From: Candidatus Nitrotoga sp. M5
GTDB taxonomy: Bacteria > Pseudomonadota > Gammaproteobacteria > Burkholderiales > Gallionellaceae
Direction: 5' to 3'
Assembly: GCF_927904885.1 (NCBI RefSeq)
Contig: NZ_CAKMNW010000001.1
Coordinates: 146,084 to 210,083 of the forward strand
DNA length: 64,000 nucleotides
Part shown: positions 7,961 to 15,466 of the stretch, one piece after another
How the letters are laid out: each line of letters begins with the position of its first letter
How positions within the stretch are numbered: the stretch's first letter is position 1
Notes under the pieces: generated by a model
What the model was told of the DNA's origin: nothing
The model's input: the letters and a program-made list of their open reading frames with translations, nothing else
Database searches by the model: none
Made by a program: the position numbers and the translations under genes

Positions 7961-8744
7961 TTAGGGTCGGAGTAACATTAACTGGCACTGTCTGTTTTCT
8001 TTTGTGGTCGCCCTGCCTTTCTTGGCGTTACTCGTTTATTCGTTAATGTTTCTATCTCCGCTTTAAAACGATCGCCACCCAGAGCCAATCCCTTATTCAC
8101 ACTTTCTCTTATGTCTTGCAATAGCTCAGTGGTTACAGGGACTTGTAACAATGCGCGATAATTCTCTAATCTTTCTTCTTTTGTCTTACCTAGTGAAAGA
8201 TACTCTGAATGCGGTGTGTGCATTTTAGTTTTTATTCCAAGGGCATTACAGGCATAGCTGGACCAGCTATATTCAGCTGGATCTTTAACCATATCAGCTC
8301 TCACAGGATTTAATTCAATGTATCGATATAGTTCAAGCAAGTATCGCTCACTTTGAACCAGGCAGGATTTAAATCGGCCTTCCCATAGGGTTCCGCTACG
8401 CTGATATGTGTCGTTGTAATAACGAACATACATTCGTCCAATCGACTGCATCATTCGGCTAATCGCTCCCTCTTTCTGAGGTGTGCATAACAAATGTACA
8501 TGATTGCTCATTAACACCCAGGCATGAACATCAATACTATATTTTTTCGAATATTCTTTAAGCCAATCCAAATAGGCGTTCATATCTTCTGCTCCATCAA
8601 AACATACCTGCTGATTATTACCGCGATGGACTATATGTTGTGGCACGCCAACTGGACTAACTCGTGCTAATCTTGCCATTTACTTCCCCTGCCTTATCTA
8701 ATATTGCGTCACAATAGCACATTTAATGTTACTCTGACCCCAAT
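7961..8744. mobile_element. RAYT element copy 3 (intact)
   Basis: Ends are TTAGGGTCGGAGTAACATTA (7961-7980) and TTAATGTTACTCTGACCCCA (8723-8742), inverted with respect to each other. It carries an intact Y1 transposase gene and could be the active source of the other copies and orphan ends. Confidence 0.75.
7978..8679 (-). CDS. REP-associated tyrosine transposase (Y1, RAYT)
   Basis: A 233-aa single-strand DNA transposase of the Y1/HUH superfamily. Visible: MARLARVSPVGVPQHIVHRG at the N-terminus, the HUH metal site SNHVHLLCTP, the helix ISRMMQSIGRMYVRYYNDTY that carries the nucleophilic Tyr region, SGTLWEGRFKS, and YIELNPVRADMV. The C-terminal extension ends in basic KAGRPQKK. Such enzymes act on short palindromic REP or end sequences. 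The start codon is conserved against the broken copy 2. It is the only undamaged one of three copies in this window. Confidence 0.92.
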   Translation of the reverse strand: MARLARVSPVGVPQHIVHRGNNQQVCFDGAEDMNAYLDWLKEYSKKYSIDVHAWVLMSNHVHLLCTPQKEGAISRMMQSIGRMYVRYYNDTYQRSGTLWEGRFKSCLVQSERYLLELYRYIELNPVRADMVKDPAEYSWSSYACNALGIKTKMHTPHSEYLSLGKTKEERLENYRALLQVPVTTELLQDIRESVNKGLALGGDRFKAEIETLTNKRVTPRKAGRPQKKTDSAS

Positions 8745-9008
8745 ATACCCCATGACCCCTGGATAAAAACCAGCCAAAACTAATCGCCGATGGAATTAAT
8801 GGGTCAACCAGGTTGATCGATATCTAAAGAGTCAAATAATTGATGATAAAATCAAGCTAAAGTAAATTGGTGCTAACGTGGACGGTCAAAAGATGACAAG
8901 ATACGGGCTAACAAAGATGTTTCAAATACCCATGAAGTGCGACGGTGATTTGTAATTTGAAACATTACCAGACGTAAGCCAATTCGAAAAAAAACTGGAG
9001 TACTTACT
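8745..9008. other. Intergenic region upstream of the DUF4157 gene
   Basis: About 260 AT-rich bases between the RAYT element and the DUF4157 gene. A GGAG ribosome site lies 8 nt before the ATG at 9009. No terminator or convincing promoter was identified. Confidence 0.4.
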
Positions 9009-10565
9009 ATGGGTAATCATCGTGCACATGTTTCAAAACATAGTGTTACAGATAAGCAAGAAGCAAAACCTTCGTTTAGTAATTTTGGGCGGTTATTGTC
9101 TGGTTTGCCAGAAAATCACCTAACGAAAGGCGTTTCAGATTCGTATGATAAGCAGGTAGCAGTATCGCAGCCATCAGGATTTTTTGACTTTGGTTCAATC
9201 CCTGTTTTTCCCGACAGTAAAACACCTGTCAGACTAAATTCGCAATCCTTTCCTATCCAGGCCAAACTCAAGATTGGCCAGCCAAATGACAAATATGAGC
9301 AGGAAGCGGATCGGGTAGCAGAGCAGGTGATGCGGATGCCGGAACCAAAAGTACAGCAGCCTTCGCAGGCTGATGCTCGTTATGGTGGAAAAAAATCCGG
9401 TTTCTCAGTTAGTAATGCGGGTGGTGCCGTTCAGCGGCAACAAAAAAAGCAAGAAGAATTTATTCAAGCTAAGCCACTGGCGCAGCAAATTAGTCCACTC
9501 ATTCAAATGCAGCCTGATGAAGCGGATGATGAAAAATTAATCCAGGCTAAATCAACCGGAGATGTAACACCCTCAGTGACGCCTTCGATAAGCACTGGTA
9601 TTCAATCATTGCAAGGTGGTGGACGGCCATTATCTAAATCAGAGAGAAACTTTTTTGAGCCGCGCTTTGGGGCAGATTTCTCTGGTGTACGAGTGCATAG
9701 TGATGCGCGAGCTGCTGGTTTGGCGCGTTCAGTTAATGCTCGGGCTTTTACGCATGGGAATAATGTTGTGTTTGGAAGCGGGGAGTATTCTTCGGGTTCG
9801 TTGGGGGGAAGGGGATTGTTGGCGCATGAGTTGACACATGTGGTGCAGCAGGGCGGGGATCACGCGAATGCAATACAGCGCAAACCCAATCCAAAAGCGC
9901 CGCCGGATCCCTACCTTGAGGGACGACCCGCTCATAACCATGTGGCATCTGCAGCGAACTGGGCAAAAGTACAAGCCGACGCCGCGACCAAATGCCCCTT
10001 TGGTCCTGACGCTGCAATCAACTGCGCATGCTCCAATCTGTCTCCGTCGGGTGTCATGAATAGCGCAGGTGTCTTTGAACTCACAGGCCTCGCCCAAGAG
10101 ACTTTCGATCACTACACGGCTGGATCCGGAAAGGATGTAGAGCATCACGTAGCATTGGACAATATGCTCACCAACGACAGTGGAGTTCGCGGTCTCATCG
10201 GCGGCGCTATCGCAAAGTCCCCCAAGGGCAGCGTGTTTCTTCAACAGAAACACTACGCAATCGAAGAAAATAAAAGAGCCTTTGGAGGCATCGACAAGGT
10301 CGACTACCAGGTCAATGCAGCCAGTAAAACCGTGGATGTATGGTTCAAGGATCGTTATGATTTTCACCCCGTAGGCTTCGGCTATACCAAGATGCCGGGA
10401 CCTGGGGACGAACTCCGAAAGACGAATTGTGTGCATGCGGCCGCCGTCGAAATGAAGCGTACCGATAATGCTGCCGACTACTGGATCATCGCCCATGCGA
10501 CTGTCCCATTGAGCATTTTCAAGACAAGCACCGGCAAGAAATCCCCAGACTCCGACCTCCTCTGA
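9009..10565 (+). CDS. DUF4157 (eCIS-core) protein with an unrecognised C-terminal module
   Basis: A 518-aa protein in three parts. The N-terminal 200 residues are low-complexity, Gln/Lys/Ser-rich and contain AKLKIGQPNDKYEQEADRVA, the usual prelude to DUF4157. Residues about 215-285 are the DUF4157 domain (FEPRFGADFSGVRVHSDARA, then AHELTHVVQQGG) with an HExxH zinc-protease motif at 273-277. Residues about 290-518 form a separate module (KDVEHHVALDNM, KHYAIEENKRAFGGID, DVWFKDRYDFHPVGFGY, KTNCVHAAAVEMKR, ADYWIIAHATVPL) that I cannot name. DUF4157 is known from cargo of extracellular contractile injection systems and polymorphic toxins, so the tail may be an effector domain. The tail is visibly more GC-rich than the first 870 bases. 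No injection-system genes lie nearby. Confidence 0.85.
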   Translation: MGNHRAHVSKHSVTDKQEAKPSFSNFGRLLSGLPENHLTKGVSDSYDKQVAVSQPSGFFDFGSIPVFPDSKTPVRLNSQSFPIQAKLKIGQPNDKYEQEADRVAEQVMRMPEPKVQQPSQADARYGGKKSGFSVSNAGGAVQRQQKKQEEFIQAKPLAQQISPLIQMQPDEADDEKLIQAKSTGDVTPSVTPSISTGIQSLQGGGRPLSKSERNFFEPRFGADFSGVRVHSDARAAGLARSVNARAFTHGNNVVFGSGEYSSGSLGGRGLLAHELTHVVQQGGDHANAIQRKPNPKAPPDPYLEGRPAHNHVASAANWAKVQADAATKCPFGPDAAINCACSNLSPSGVMNSAGVFELTGLAQETFDHYTAGSGKDVEHHVALDNMLTNDSGVRGLIGGAIAKSPKGSVFLQQKHYAIEENKRAFGGIDKVDYQVNAASKTVDVWFKDRYDFHPVGFGYTKMPGPGDELRKTNCVHAAAVEMKRTDNAADYWIIAHATVPLSIFKTSTGKKSPDSDLL

Positions 10566-10570
10566 AAATA

Positions 10571-10610
10571 ATTGGGGTCAGAAATATTTAGGGTCAGAGT
10601 AACATTAACT
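10571..10610. repeat. Orphan double RAYT-element end
   Basis: Two tandem end motifs, ATTGGGGTCAG and TAGGGTCAGAGTAACATTAA, lie six bases after the DUF4157 stop codon. No transposase is attached, so the DUF4157 gene is framed by RAYT sequences on both sides. Confidence 0.65.
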
Positions 10611-10620
10611 GACTCTGTCT

Positions 10621-10650
10621 GGTGAATTCAAGTTCAAACTGCAACAGTTA
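10621..10650. repeat. IS30-like terminal repeat remnant (right)
   Basis: GGTGAATTCAAGTTCAAACT then GCAACAGTTACAG; a direct repeat of 5689-5716. The two copies bracket about 5 kb containing dbpA, the intact RAYT and the DUF4157 gene. Confidence 0.4.
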
Positions 10651-10719
10651 CAGAAAAGAGAAAGGCATCGTAAAAATCTGATAAATTTAAATCACCACAA
10701 TTTAAAACCAGGAGATTAA

Positions 10720-11310
10720 ATGAAAACACTTATCACTGAATTCATCAGTCTAGACGGTGTCGTACAAGCTCCAGGAGGAGCTGATGAAGACAACGATGGC
10801 GGCTTCACTCACGGCGGGTGGTCGATGAAGTATTTCGACCCGGATGTTATGGGGAGCATGTATGCCGAACTCGCTGAACAGAGTGAGATACTCTTACAAG
10901 GACGTCGTACTTATCAGGTCTCGGCTGCCGCTTGGCCCAGTCGCTCAGGGGACCCATTCACGGATTGGATCAATCGTGTCCAGAAGTACGTCGTATCCAA
11001 TACACTCACCGAGAAAGATGCAATATGGAATCCCACCACTATCATTCGTGGCGCTGACTTCATGAAGACGGTGTCCGAATTACGTGCGAGGCCGGGAGGC
11101 TACATCTACGTGTATGGGAGTGCAACGATGGTTAGGTCTTTACTTGACGCCGATCTTGTCGATGAATTGCTGCTCACAATCGAGCCGATCATTCTTGGTG
11201 GTGGAAAGACGATTTTTGCTGAGAACGGAAAGGCGGTTCCTTTTACACTGGAATCCTCAGTAAAAGCCAGTACAGGTGCGCAAGTTTGCCGATATGTTCG
11301 TGCTCGGTAG
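10720..11310 (+). CDS. Dihydrofolate reductase-like (RibD C-terminal domain) protein
   Basis: A 196-aa single-domain protein of the RibD_C/DHFR superfamily, typical of YyaP-like reductases of unknown substrate. Motifs: TEFISLDGVVQAPGG at the N-terminus, EILLQGRRTYQ (nucleotide-binding loop), KYVVSNTL, YIYVYGSATMVRSLLDADLV and ILGGGKTIF. A strong ribosome site (CCAGGAG, 6 nt) precedes the ATG. An attC-like site begins 16 bases after the stop, so this looks like an integron cassette gene. Confidence 0.88.
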   Translation: MKTLITEFISLDGVVQAPGGADEDNDGGFTHGGWSMKYFDPDVMGSMYAELAEQSEILLQGRRTYQVSAAAWPSRSGDPFTDWINRVQKYVVSNTLTEKDAIWNPTTIIRGADFMKTVSELRARPGGYIYVYGSATMVRSLLDADLVDELLLTIEPIILGGGKTIFAENGKAVPFTLESSVKASTGAQVCRYVRAR

Positions 11311-11325
11311 TTCAATTATTCAGCA

Positions 11326-11397
11326 GCTAACAAGGCGCTCGTCCGGACGCAAATTACGCTGCACTTCGTTTGCGCTGCATAGCATTAACGTTAGGCG
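11326..11397 (+). other. attC (59-base-element-like) recombination site 1
   Basis: The left core GCTAACAAGGCGC and right core AACGTTAGGCG bound about 70 bases of imperfect dyad (CGCAAA...TTTGCG in the middle). This fits the attC layout with GTTAGGC as the cleaved R' box. It separates the DHFR-like gene from the cupin gene. Confidence 0.75.
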
Positions 11398-11421
11398 TCA
11401 GAGTTTGATTTCGGAGTCCTC

Positions 11422-11904
11422 ATGCCAAATAACCCCAAAACTGTAGCAATTCTCGCCACGGAGGTTCCCGTCAGAAGGAAACCCTCTGTTTATCCCGAGC
11501 CATTCGCCTCGCAAATGGTAGGCAGGGAGAAGCGGCAACTCGGTGAGTTCTTCGGCTTAAATAACCTCGGAGTCAATTTGACGAGTCTTGATCCAAACGC
11601 AAAATCGGCATTGCGACATACTCATTCAAAACAAGATGAGTTTGTTTACATTCTGCAAGGGCATCCGACCTTACACACTGATGAGGGTCGAACTCGACTG
11701 AAGCCCGGTATGTGCGCGGGGTTCAAGGCGGGCACTGGGAACGGCCATTGCCTGATCAACGAAACTAACAAGGCAGTCCTTTACCTTGAGGTTGGCGACA
11801 GAACTCCGGGCGACGAAGGCACTTACCCAGATGACGACTTGGGCGCCATTCTAATTGAGGGAGCGTGGCAATTTGTGCATAAAGACGGAACTCCCTATTC
11901 TTAA
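11422..11904 (+). CDS. Cupin-domain protein
   Basis: A 160-aa single-cupin protein. The metal-binding motif is clear: RHTHSKQDEFVYILQGHPTL (His, His, Glu), then GMCAGFKAGTGNGHCLIN with the second-motif His. The C-terminal half is acidic (GDEGTYPDDDLGAI). The GGAG ribosome site lies five bases before the ATG. The gene starts 26 bases after an attC R' box, the usual spacing of a cassette gene. The substrate is unknown; such cupins are often annotated as sugar-metabolism enzymes. Confidence 0.85.
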   Translation: MPNNPKTVAILATEVPVRRKPSVYPEPFASQMVGREKRQLGEFFGLNNLGVNLTSLDPNAKSALRHTHSKQDEFVYILQGHPTLHTDEGRTRLKPGMCAGFKAGTGNGHCLINETNKAVLYLEVGDRTPGDEGTYPDDDLGAILIEGAWQFVHKDGTPYS

Positions 11905-11952
11905 GGCGCTGCCGTCTGAACCTTCGCTCAAGCGGAGCGCCAAGAGCGGGCA
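11902..11952 (+). other. Decayed attC-like site 2
   Basis: TTAAGGCGCTGCCGTCTGAA and then CCTTCGCTCAAGCGGAGCGC retain the body of a typical proteobacterial attC, but neither the CTAACAA nor the GTTAGGC core survives. It lies exactly between two cassette-like genes. Confidence 0.45.
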
Positions 11953-11987
11953 CACAATAACCAACACGTAGAATTGAGACAAATCAC

Positions 11988-12884
11988 ATGATCACAACCT
12001 TCTCACGCCGGACACAACTTCTTCTTGGCGCCGCGGTCCTTTGCACACTGGCATTCACGATTATCACGCGCGCGGCCGCCGAGCCGCCGCCCACGATCTT
12101 GGTCATTATCTCGAGCAAGAGCACACTCAAGTTACAGGACGGTAAGACCTACCCGACCGGCTATTATTTGAACGAACTTACGGTTCCTGTTCGAAAGCTG
12201 ATCGATCGGGAATATGAAGTTGTCTTCGCCAACCCGGCAGGCAATGCTGTGGCGATGGACAAGCGCAGCGATTCCGCAGACCATTTCGGAAACGATCGTG
12301 GGGTCTATGAGTCCTATCGCAAGTTCCATGATGGTCTTACGGGTCTCAAGAGGCCGGAGAAGCTTTCCGCTCTGATAGAAAAGGGACTCGACCGCTATGC
12401 GGCCGTCTTCTTCCCCGGTGGCCACGCGCCGATGGTGGATTTAATCCAAGACGCGGACGTCGCAATCGTGCTGAACCATTTCCATCGAGCGGGGAAGCCC
12501 ACGGCTTTCATCTGCCATGGACCGATCGCGCTCGTTTCTACGGTCAAAGATCCGAAGGCCTTTGTGCTCGCTCTCGAAAAAGGCCTCATGCAAGAAGCGT
12601 CGCAACTGGCTTCGGGCTGGCCCTATGCGGGATATAAAATGACGATATTTTCAACTGCGGAGGAGCAAGTCGCCGAGGCAACAGGGCTTGGCGGAAAAGT
12701 TCGCTTCTATCCAGATGCTGCTCTCATAGCCGCAGGCGGGAAAGTGGAGTTGGCCAAACCTTGGTCCCCGCACGTTGTAAAGGACCGAGAGCTCATCACC
12801 GGTCAAAATCCAGGCTCAGTCGGTCTGTTTTCCGAAGCACTCGTGAACGCAGTCGAGGCGAATAGATCGAAATACAATAGATAG
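11988..12884 (+). CDS. Exported DJ-1/PfpI-family protein
   Basis: A 298-aa type 1 glutamine-amidotransferase-like protein. The N-terminus SRRTQLLLGAAVLCTLAF looks like a twin-arginine signal ending near AAAEPPP, implying folded export to the periplasm. The core shows FFPGGHAPMVDL and AFICHGPIAL with the nucleophilic Cys of the DJ-1 elbow, plus SGWPYAGYKMTIFS and ELITGQNPGS. Related proteins act as glyoxalase III/chaperones (Hsp31 type); the exact role here is unknown. It sits between two attC-like sites in the same direction as its neighbours. Confidence 0.85.
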   Translation: MITTFSRRTQLLLGAAVLCTLAFTIITRAAAEPPPTILVIISSKSTLKLQDGKTYPTGYYLNELTVPVRKLIDREYEVVFANPAGNAVAMDKRSDSADHFGNDRGVYESYRKFHDGLTGLKRPEKLSALIEKGLDRYAAVFFPGGHAPMVDLIQDADVAIVLNHFHRAGKPTAFICHGPIALVSTVKDPKAFVLALEKGLMQEASQLASGWPYAGYKMTIFSTAEEQVAEATGLGGKVRFYPDAALIAAGGKVELAKPWSPHVVKDRELITGQNPGSVGLFSEALVNAVEANRSKYNR

Positions 12885-12963
12885 CTAACAACACGTCGAA
12901 GCATATCCCGTAACCCGCGCGTTTCACGCGCGGGTTACGGAAATGCTCAACGTGGGCATTAGC
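12884..12963 (+). other. attC-like site 3 (variant right core)
   Basis: The left core GCTAACAACACG overlaps the stop region of the DJ-1 gene. A 14-bp near-perfect stem (CCGTAACCCGCGCG with its complement) fills the centre, and the right core reads GGCATTAGC instead of GTTAGC. Long central dyads are typical of attC folding; the altered core suggests a weakened site. Confidence 0.55.
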
Positions 12964-12981
12964 AGTAAAGGAAATAGATTC

Positions 12982-13425
12982 GTGCAAATACGACAATATA
13001 AAGATTCTGATTTAGATGCAGTGCTCTCGTCTTGGGAAACTGCAACTCGATTAGCGCATCCTTTTATGACCGATGAGTTTATAGCTCAAGAGCGAATAAA
13101 TGTAGCTGAAGTGTATATGCCTAATACAGATACATGGGTTGTAGTCATTAACGGCAATATTGAAGGCTTTATTGCCTTGATGGGCAACGAGGTTGGTGCA
13201 ATATTTTTACAGCCAAAGTATCACGGCAAGGGTGTAGGTAAAGCGCTAATGGATAAAGCGCAAGAATTACACGGAGATCTTGAAGTTGAGGTCTTTAAAG
13301 AAAACTCAATTGGTCTTAAATTTTACTCAAAGTATGGTTTTGAGCAGCTTGAAGAGAAATTGCACGAACCTACTGGTCAGCAAGTATTGCGCCTGAAATT
13401 TACTGCTAACAAGCGCGTCAATTAA
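12982..13425 (+). CDS. GNAT-family N-acetyltransferase
   Basis: A 147-aa GCN5-like acetyltransferase. The GTG start (MQIRQYKDSDLDAVLSSWE) has AAAGGAAA upstream; the longer in-frame ATG lies inside the attC-like site and is unlikely. The acetyl-CoA loop is LQPKYHGKGVGKALMDKAQE, followed by VFKENSIGLKFYSKYGFEQL, the usual motif B. The substrate is unknown. The last codons (TANKRVN) and the TAA stop are encoded inside the downstream attC, a classic mark of a gene cassette. Confidence 0.9.
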   Translation: MQIRQYKDSDLDAVLSSWETATRLAHPFMTDEFIAQERINVAEVYMPNTDTWVVVINGNIEGFIALMGNEVGAIFLQPKYHGKGVGKALMDKAQELHGDLEVEVFKENSIGLKFYSKYGFEQLEEKLHEPTGQQVLRLKFTANKRVN

Positions 13426-13465
13426 GACGCTCGGAAGCTCGCGCCTATTACGCGAGCGTTAGGCT
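13404..13465 (+). other. attC recombination site 4
   Basis: A compact site of about 62 bases: left core GCTAACAAGCGCGTC, right core GCGAGCGTTAGGC, with complementary inner arms (GCTCGCG/CGCGAGC). It contains the stop codon of the GNAT gene. This is the clearest attC in the cluster. Confidence 0.8.
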
Positions 13466-13649
13466 CGGAGGTAAATATTGTTGAACGCAATATCAGCTGT
13501 AATGAAGGGCTTTTAGCTAACTGGTCATAATGACTTGGATAAGCGATTGTTTCGTGACGATATTCATGCCCCCATCCTGGACCACGAGATGTACTGATAA
13601 AAGTAGGTGCAGCGGGAGTGAACACCCCTGATATCAATACCCGGTTAGG

Positions 13650-13673
13650 GTGATACTCGAAATCGAGTATCAC
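13650..13673. repeat. Perfect 10-bp inverted repeat
   Basis: GTGATACTCG AAAT CGAGTATCAC. It lies just before the dehydrogenase remnant and could be an operator or recombination scar; nothing links it to a known regulator. Confidence 0.45.
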
Positions 13674-13689
13674 TAGTTGGCGACGCAAG

Positions 13690-13921
13690 GTGGTCAGGCA
13701 ACTCCATTCAATTTGCAAGGATACAAGGCGCTGATGGCAGCGGCAGGATAGTTGCTGTTGGAGAGCAGGTGGATTCGGACCTGATAGATGCGAGGGTGCT
13801 CGTTGAGCCATGTATGTTCGAGGCCGGCGGAAAAGATCTGGCTCAGCCCTGGTACTCTGGTTTGGAATGCGATGGCGGGTTCGCTGAATATACGATTGTT
13901 GCTGCGAGGCATGTTTACTGA
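13690..13921 (+). pseudogene. Zinc-type (MDR) alcohol dehydrogenase remnant
   Basis: In one plus-strand frame the sequence reads GNSIQFARIQGADGSGRIVA, VLVEPCMFEAGG and GLECDGGFAEYTIVAARHVY. This is the N-terminal catalytic part of a medium-chain dehydrogenase (QGAD.xGRIVAVGE...RVLVEPC...ECDGGFAEY). A TGA at 13919 interrupts it, and family-like residues (IESHLSD) continue after the stop. The 5' end and the nucleotide-binding domain are missing. Confidence 0.7.
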
Positions 13922-13924
13922 ATT

Positions 13925-13987
13925 GAGAGTCATCTTAGCGATATTTGTGAATTCAACAGCTTGGAAAGACAAATAAAATTCACTCAT
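13925..13987 (-). pseudogene. ParE-like toxin, N-terminal remnant
   Basis: From an ATG 32 bases after the ParD stop, about 20 codons (MSEFYLSFQAVEFTNIAKMT) have the shape of a ParE/RelE toxin N-terminus. After that the frame runs antisense into the dehydrogenase remnant. The toxin therefore appears truncated by a recombination junction near 13925. Confidence 0.45.
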
Positions 13988-14018
13988 GCTTTATTTAGTA
14001 ACGCAGCTCAGCCTCTTT

Positions 14019-14234
14019 TCATACCTCACGCAAAGTTTTATCACTCCCACCACTTTCTAGTCCTTCATAAATAGTCTGCTTCAAGGCTTCATATTTAGCA
14101 CTTTGCTCTTGATCGCGACGTATTAGATCACGTATATATTCACTATCATTCGTGAATTTGCCAGCAGATATTTGTTCTTTAATCCATTGGTCTGGCTTAG
14201 CGGTTAACGTGATAGTTTTTCGTATAAACCCCAT
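14019..14234 (-). CDS. parD: ParD-family antitoxin
   Basis: A 71-aa ribbon-helix-helix antitoxin (MGFIRKTITLTAKPDQWIKE, then FTNDSEYIRDLIRRDQEQ), which normally binds its own promoter as a dimer and neutralises a ParE toxin through its C-terminal tail. The ribosome site AAGGA lies 6 nt before the ATG. The protein stops at LREV; reading past the TGA the frame continues KEAELRY, so the tail may have been shortened by a nonsense mutation. The partner toxin survives only as a stub. Such modules are common in integron cassettes. Confidence 0.82.
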   Translation of the reverse strand: MGFIRKTITLTAKPDQWIKEQISAGKFTNDSEYIRDLIRRDQEQSAKYEALKQTIYEGLESGGSDKTLREV

Positions 14235-14439
14235 GCTAAGTCCTTGTCTGTATATTAATATTCACAATATTGGTGCAATTTAGCGTAACTACGTATTGTT
14301 CGCTGTAAAAATAAAGTAGACAGGTATTGCAATCATGCAACTTGAGAGTAATTTTATGGAGCGTTGATCGTCAGATTTTAGCCAAAAGCGCCCCTAAGCA
14401 GTCATAGATTTTAACGTCGTCCTAGTCATCTTAACGACA

Positions 14440-15450
14440 TTACCAATCAGCTAGAACAACTTTGCCAATCACATTACCTTGCTCAATTAACGCATGCGCT
14501 TTGCGAAGGTTCACTGCATTGATCGGACGAATAACCAGATTAATAGTAGTTTTTAGATTTCCTGCATCAATTTCTTTGGCTACATATGTCAGTAGCTTAT
14601 GTTGTTCAACCATGTCAGGGGTTTGGTGCATCGACCTCGCGAACATGAATTCCCAATGTAAGCTAGCAGACTTCAACTTCATACCACCCATAGGCATTGG
14701 GTGATCAGTGTCATCAATAGAGACAATACCACCTTGAGGGCGAACTAATTCAACGGCCGCTTGCCAGTGCCGCATGTCGTTAAAAATCGCTATATGATCT
14801 ACGTATTCAATATCTAAGGCTTTCACCTGCTCAACCATCGGTTTACGGTGATTCACCACATAATCTGCCCCCAGGTCTGTCACCCATTGAGATGATTCAG
14901 GCCGCGAGGCTGTTGCGATTATGGTCAGACCAGCGCGTTTTGCGAGTTGGATTGCGATAGAGCCAACACCTCCACCAGCTCCGATGATTAATATTGATTG
15001 CCCTGCGTCTTTTCCATCACGATCGATACCTAGTCGATCAAACATCGCTTCATAGGCGGTGATGGTCGTTAATGGTAAAGCCGCCGCTTCAGGGTGACTG
15101 AGAGTTTTAGGCTTATGACCAACAATCCGCTCATCAACTAACTGATATTCAGCATTGCTGCCAGAACGAGTGATGTCACCAGCGTAGTACACTTCATCGC
15201 CGGGTTGAAATAAGGTGACATCCGAACCGACTGATTCAATCACACCGCTGGCATCCCAACCTATAACTCTGGGTTCATTTTCAATTTTGTCTTTTGGCGC
15301 ACGTACTTTTGTATCTACCGGGTTGACGGCAATTGCCTTTACAGCGACAAGAATGTCATGTCCGGCCGGTACAGGCTTTTTCATCTCTACATCGAGAAAA
15401 GACTCAGGGTTTTCAATTGGAAGGTATTTTTTGATAGCTACAGCTTTCAT
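14440..15450 (-). CDS. Zinc-binding alcohol dehydrogenase family / quinone oxidoreductase
   Basis: A 336-aa medium-chain reductase of the ZADH1-like group, probably an NADPH-dependent quinone or alkenal reductase. It shows AIAVNPVDTKVR, GWDASGVIESVGSDV, FQPGDEVYYAG, and the nucleotide-binding loop LIIGAGGGVGSIAIQLAKRA, ending NVIGKVVLADW. The ligands for structural and catalytic zinc are absent, as usual for quinone reductases. Start at the ATG at 15450 (GAGAGG upstream); the frame is open to 15519. It follows an Old Yellow Enzyme remnant, so the two may once have formed a reductase operon. Confidence 0.9.
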   Translation of the reverse strand: MKAVAIKKYLPIENPESFLDVEMKKPVPAGHDILVAVKAIAVNPVDTKVRAPKDKIENEPRVIGWDASGVIESVGSDVTLFQPGDEVYYAGDITRSGSNAEYQLVDERIVGHKPKTLSHPEAAALPLTTITAYEAMFDRLGIDRDGKDAGQSILIIGAGGGVGSIAIQLAKRAGLTIIATASRPESSQWVTDLGADYVVNHRKPMVEQVKALDIEYVDHIAIFNDMRHWQAAVELVRPQGGIVSIDDTDHPMPMGGMKLKSASLHWEFMFARSMHQTPDMVEQHKLLTYVAKEIDAGNLKTTINLVIRPINAVNLRKAHALIEQGNVIGKVVLADW

Positions 15451-15466
15451 TTTTAGCCTCTCGTTC

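Noticed and set aside
9729..10496. A 255-codon open frame antisense to the DUF4157 C-terminal module
   Set aside because: No ribosome site and no protein-like composition; the GC-rich C-terminal module leaves the antisense frame open by chance.
13422..13811. 129-codon minus-strand frame
   Set aside because: Overlaps attC and the dehydrogenase remnant antisense; composition not protein-like.
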